A stretch of DNA of 39,903 nt from AP-15 sp035252905 (GTDB lineage: Bacteria; Pseudomonadota; Alphaproteobacteria; ATCC43930; CGMCC-115725): NCBI GenBank assembly GCA_035252905.1, contig DATFCQ010000158.1:1-39903 (forward strand), in the 5' to 3' direction. The notes under the pieces were generated by a model. The model had not been told where the DNA came from. It did no database searches and was given only the letters and a program-made list of their open reading frames with translations. Positions 37,624 to 39,903 of the stretch are shown here, one piece after another; within the stretch, counting starts at the first letter, position 1; the number at the start of each line of letters is the position of its first letter. The translations under genes were made by a program, and so were the position numbers.

Positions 37624-37827
37624 ATGGCCTGCAAAGACGAACGCGAGCGCCTCGTTGCAGAGGTCACCGTCCTCGAGGGGCGATTGATCGCAGCGCGCCA
37701 TCTGCATCTTGACGACCGTGTGCGCCTGTTGGAAAGCGAGAAGGCGCGGCTCGAGCGGCGGCTCGCCGCGCTGCAAACGGAGGGCGCCGCTCCTCCCGGC
37801 CCAAGCCCGGCGCGAGGACGGCCATAA
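37624..37827 (+). CDS. Small hypothetical coiled-coil protein
   Basis: This 67-residue protein is charged and helical (ACKDERERLVAEVTVLEGRL, HLDDRVRLLESEKARLERRL), with a heptad-like pattern and a Pro-rich tail. No family is recognised. The ATG at 37624 has GGAGCC just upstream, and codon usage matches neighbouring genes. It lies between two minus-strand genes, and its stop is 4 nt from that of the TraB/GumN gene. It could be a regulatory or structural small protein; nothing more can be said. Confidence 0.55.
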   Translation: MACKDERERLVAEVTVLEGRLIAARHLHLDDRVRLLESEKARLERRLAALQTEGAAPPGPSPARGRP

Positions 37828-37831
37828 TCGA

Positions 37832-38767
37832 TTATTCCGCGCTGACCCGCTCGACCCTGTATTGCTTGTCCCGCAACAGCGCGACGAGGCCCCGGCTGCC
37901 GATCAGGTGTCCGACCCCGACCACGACGAAATAGGTTTTCGGGGTGTCGAGATAGACCGCTATCCGCTCGGCCATCTTGCGGTTCCGTGCGAAAATCAGT
38001 TTGTCATAGAGCGTCTTGAGCTGTGGATATTTTTGCGCGTCGCGGGTCAAAAGATCCTCGATTTTCCTGGCATCGCCGGTCCGCCAAGCCCGCAGCAAAA
38101 TGTCGAAATACTGGCGTGTCTTCTGTGCCTCCAATAGCGACGACAGCAACAGTGTGCTTTGCAGATCATCGGGGAGATCTGAAAAAAGTTTGATCTGGAA
38201 AGCGGGGCTTTCCAGTTCACTGGTGGCCTTGTGTGCCTCTGATGCTTCATGCATGAAATGAATATCGACTCCGTATTTGCTGTTGATGCCTTCGGGATTG
38301 AGTTCGGATAGGATAATCATGATACTGGCCAGCCAGGGCCTCATCTGCGAAAAAGCAGAGGGATTCTGACCAGTTTGTTTCAGAAATTTCTGAAATGCGG
38401 CCCTCGTTTCGGGAGAGATGTGGTTTTCGAGGCCATCGCCGGCAGCATAGGTCCCTTTTTCGGTGATCAATTGGCGGAATTGGGCGGGATCGACCTTGCT
38501 GAAATCGATTTCCTCGACGAGCACGGACGATTTCCGGAAATCGTCCTCGATTGGCCGGGGCAGCGGGTAGAAATCCGCCGTCGCCGCATGGATCGAGCCC
38601 AGCAGGAAGACCGTTCCCCTGCCGCCGGTGACCTTCCACAGAAAGAGAGGGTGCCGCGGCGTCTCGGAGGCGGGCTTGGCCATCATGCCGGCAGCCGAGC
38701 ACAGAGAGGGAAGGGCGAGGCCGAGCGCAAGCCCGGCCAGAGCGAAGATCCATCTGCGGGTTCTCAT
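37832..38767 (-). CDS. TraB/GumN-family protein
   Basis: This 311-residue protein has a signal peptide (RRWIFALAGLALGLALPSLC) and the TraB/GumN fold: FLLGSIHAATADFYPLP near residue 54, SSVLVEEIDFSKVDPAQFRQ, NSKYGVDIHFMHEASEAHKA and VVVGVGHLIGSRGLVALLRD at the end. The GSIH and GxGH motifs are thought to form a metal site, and some members are metalloproteases. It is probably periplasmic or lipid-linked. It is divergent from the SelD gene. Confidence 0.87.
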   Translation of the reverse strand: MRTRRWIFALAGLALGLALPSLCSAAGMMAKPASETPRHPLFLWKVTGGRGTVFLLGSIHAATADFYPLPRPIEDDFRKSSVLVEEIDFSKVDPAQFRQLITEKGTYAAGDGLENHISPETRAAFQKFLKQTGQNPSAFSQMRPWLASIMIILSELNPEGINSKYGVDIHFMHEASEAHKATSELESPAFQIKLFSDLPDDLQSTLLLSSLLEAQKTRQYFDILLRAWRTGDARKIEDLLTRDAQKYPQLKTLYDKLIFARNRKMAERIAVYLDTPKTYFVVVGVGHLIGSRGLVALLRDKQYRVERVSAE

Positions 38768-38886
38768 AGCCGATCAAATCGACGGGTTCCCCCGGCGCGT
38801 CAAGGCGCGATCGTCCTGTGGCGGCCGGGCGCGCCGGGCCGCCGGCGCGCTCGTGTTCCGTCCGCTCTTCGGGCATAGTCGCGGCG

Positions 38887-39903
38887 ATGCAGCAGCCGGT
38901 TGCGATCGCGCAGGATCTGGTCCTCCTCGGCGGCGGCCATGCCCATGTGCATGTGCTGAAGCGCTTTGGCATGCATCCGGTGCCGGGGGCGCGGCTGACG
39001 CTCGTCGCCCGCGATGTCGACACCCCCTATTCGGGCATGCTGCCCGGCTATATCGCCGGCCATTACCCGTTCGCCGCCTGCCATATCGATCTCGGGCGCC
39101 TTGCCCGGTTCGCCGGGGCGCGCCTCGTGCACGACGAGGCGATCGGTCTCGACCGGGCCCGTTGTCATGTGCTGTGCCGCGCCCATCCGCCGATCCGCTA
39201 TGATCTGCTGTCGATCGACATCGGCGCGACGCCTCGCGCCGAGGAGGTCCCCGGGGCCGCCCGGCATGCGATCATGGTCAAGCCGATCGACCGCTTCGCC
39301 GAGCGCTGGGAGGCCCTGCTCGAAAGGGCGCGCGGGTTGCGACATTTGCGTCTTGCGATCGTAGGCGGCGGCGCCGGCGGGGTCGAACTGGCCCTGGCGG
39401 CGGAATACCGGCTGCGGCGGCTGATCGGAGATGCCCTTGCGGTGACGCTGGTGACGCGCGCGGCGCTATTGCCCTCGCATAACCGCCGCGTCGCACGCCG
39501 CTTCGCCCGGATCCTGACCGAGCGCGGCATCGCCTGGGCGGCCGAGAGCGCCGTCGCGCACGTCGAACCCCATCTTCTCGTCTGCGCCGACGGCCGGCGG
39601 ATCGCCTTCGACGAGGCGCTGTGGGCGACCGAGGCGGGGGCCGCGCCGTGGCTTTCCGAGACCGGGTTGCCGCTCGATCCGGGCGGGTTCATCGCGGTCG
39701 ACGAGACGTTGCGCTCCCTCGGAGATCGGCAAATCTTTGCCGCCGGCGACATCGCCGCAATCCGCGGACATCCGCGCGAAAAGGCGGGCGTATTCGCGGT
39801 CCGCGCGGGGCCGCCGCTCGCCGCCAATCTGCGGCGGGCGCTGTCGAGCCGGAGATTGCGTCGCGCCGTGCCGCAGCGGCGCGCGCTCGCCCTGATCGGC
39901 ACC
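38887..39903 (+). CDS. selD: SelD-type protein, N-terminal FAD domain (runs off the window)
   Basis: The first 339 codons of an open frame that continues past the window edge. VLLGGGHAHVHVLKRFGMHP is an FAD motif, followed by SGMLPGYIAGHYPFAACHID and DLLSIDIGATPRAEEVP. A second nucleotide motif RLAIVGGGAGGVELALAAEY lies in the middle, and IFAAGDIAAIRGHPREKAGV is the second FAD motif. This exact order is that of the NDH-2-like domain fused to the N-terminus of selenide, water dikinase (SelD), which makes selenophosphate. The kinase domain must lie beyond the edge, so the fusion is inferred. ATG 38887 is the first start after the divergent TraB/GumN gene. Confidence 0.85.
   Translation, partial: MQQPVAIAQDLVLLGGGHAHVHVLKRFGMHPVPGARLTLVARDVDTPYSGMLPGYIAGHYPFAACHIDLGRLARFAGARLVHDEAIGLDRARCHVLCRAHPPIRYDLLSIDIGATPRAEEVPGAARHAIMVKPIDRFAERWEALLERARGLRHLRLAIVGGGAGGVELALAAEYRLRRLIGDALAVTLVTRAALLPSHNRRVARRFARILTERGIAWAAESAVAHVEPHLLVCADGRRIAFDEALWATEAGAAPWLSETGLPLDPGGFIAVDETLRSLGDRQIFAAGDIAAIRGHPREKAGVFAVRAGPPLAANLRRALSSRRLRRAVPQRRALALIGT

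Noticed and set aside
1..39903. CRISPR array, prophage or conjugation genes
   Set aside because: No regularly spaced repeats, phage structural genes, integrase or relaxase were seen on either strand.

Overview
The window is GC-rich DNA, almost certainly from an alphaproteobacterium (Hyphomicrobiales or Rhodospirillales type). The evidence is the codon usage, the SelD precursor with an N-terminal flavoprotein domain, a GCG_CRPN-type small secreted protein, an ornithine decarboxylase with a structured leader, and dispersed palindromes of the CCCTCTCCCCGC/GCGGGGAGAGGG kind. It is mostly catabolic and accessory chromosome, with no core housekeeping operon. No complete tRNA, rRNA, integrase, plasmid origin or CRISPR array is visible.

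Layout. (1) 1-2.9 kb is a scarred accessory zone. It holds an IS transposase tail, a colicin E3-like RNase toxin next to an immunity-like gene broken by an amber codon, a 52-nt 3' fragment of tRNA-Val(CAC) that looks like an attachment-site scar, a RelE-type toxin remnant with an intact XRE antitoxin, a second related antitoxin with no toxin, and palindromic operator-like sites. (2) 2.9-11.5 kb is an oxidative catabolism block: a carboxymuconolactone decarboxylase-family protein, a flavodoxin-fold quinone reductase, two luciferase-like monooxygenases, an aromatic-ring-hydroxylating dioxygenase (alpha and beta), a TfdA-like dioxygenase, an aldo/keto reductase and a cupin. A fluoride riboswitch with its FluC/CrcB exporter sits inside this block. 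(3) 11.5-12.8 kb holds a deleted YafY-type regulator and a MntA/HepT pair with a frameshifted HepT. (4) 12.8-16.7 kb holds an aminotransferase and the order acyltransferase-cupin-fumarylacetoacetase-like hydrolase. (5) 16.7-20.3 kb is a complete NitT/TauT-class ABC importer with two different permeases. (6) 20.4-21.05 kb is a ParD/ParE-like module with a frameshifted toxin and a perfect 36-bp palindrome. (7) 21-24.2 kb is polyamine metabolism: an ornithine decarboxylase with a leader carrying a 13-codon upstream ORF, and an agmatinase-family enzyme. (8) 24.2-26.7 kb is a thiolase plus a type II NADH dehydrogenase-like flavoprotein. (9) 26.8-32.3 kb is a nitrile/amide module: a CDF metal transporter, cobalt-type nitrile hydratase alpha and beta with its activator, an HMG-CoA-lyase-like enzyme, a DUF4089/AtzG-like small protein and an AtzE-like amidase. 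(10) 32.3-35.3 kb holds two paralogous secreted G1 (glutamic) peptidases flanking a sulfurtransferase. (11) 35.5-39.9 kb holds a TauD-family dioxygenase, an F420-type luciferase-like oxidoreductase, a small coiled-coil protein, a TraB/GumN protein and the start of selD.

How it fits together. The oxygenases, FAH-fold hydrolase, thiolase, HMG-CoA-lyase-like enzyme and nitrile hydratase/amidase would let a soil or water heterotroph attack aromatic, terpenoid and nitrile compounds and pass products to CoA thioesters. The ABC importer may bring in one of the substrates. The most striking themes are the repeated inactivation of toxin genes beside intact antitoxins, with the reverse at the colicin E3-like locus, the two regulatory leaders (fluoride riboswitch and ODC leader), and the nitrile hydratase block joined to an AtzG/AtzE-like pair. 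Several one-base frameshifts could also be assembly indels, and this should be kept in mind for every pseudogene call.
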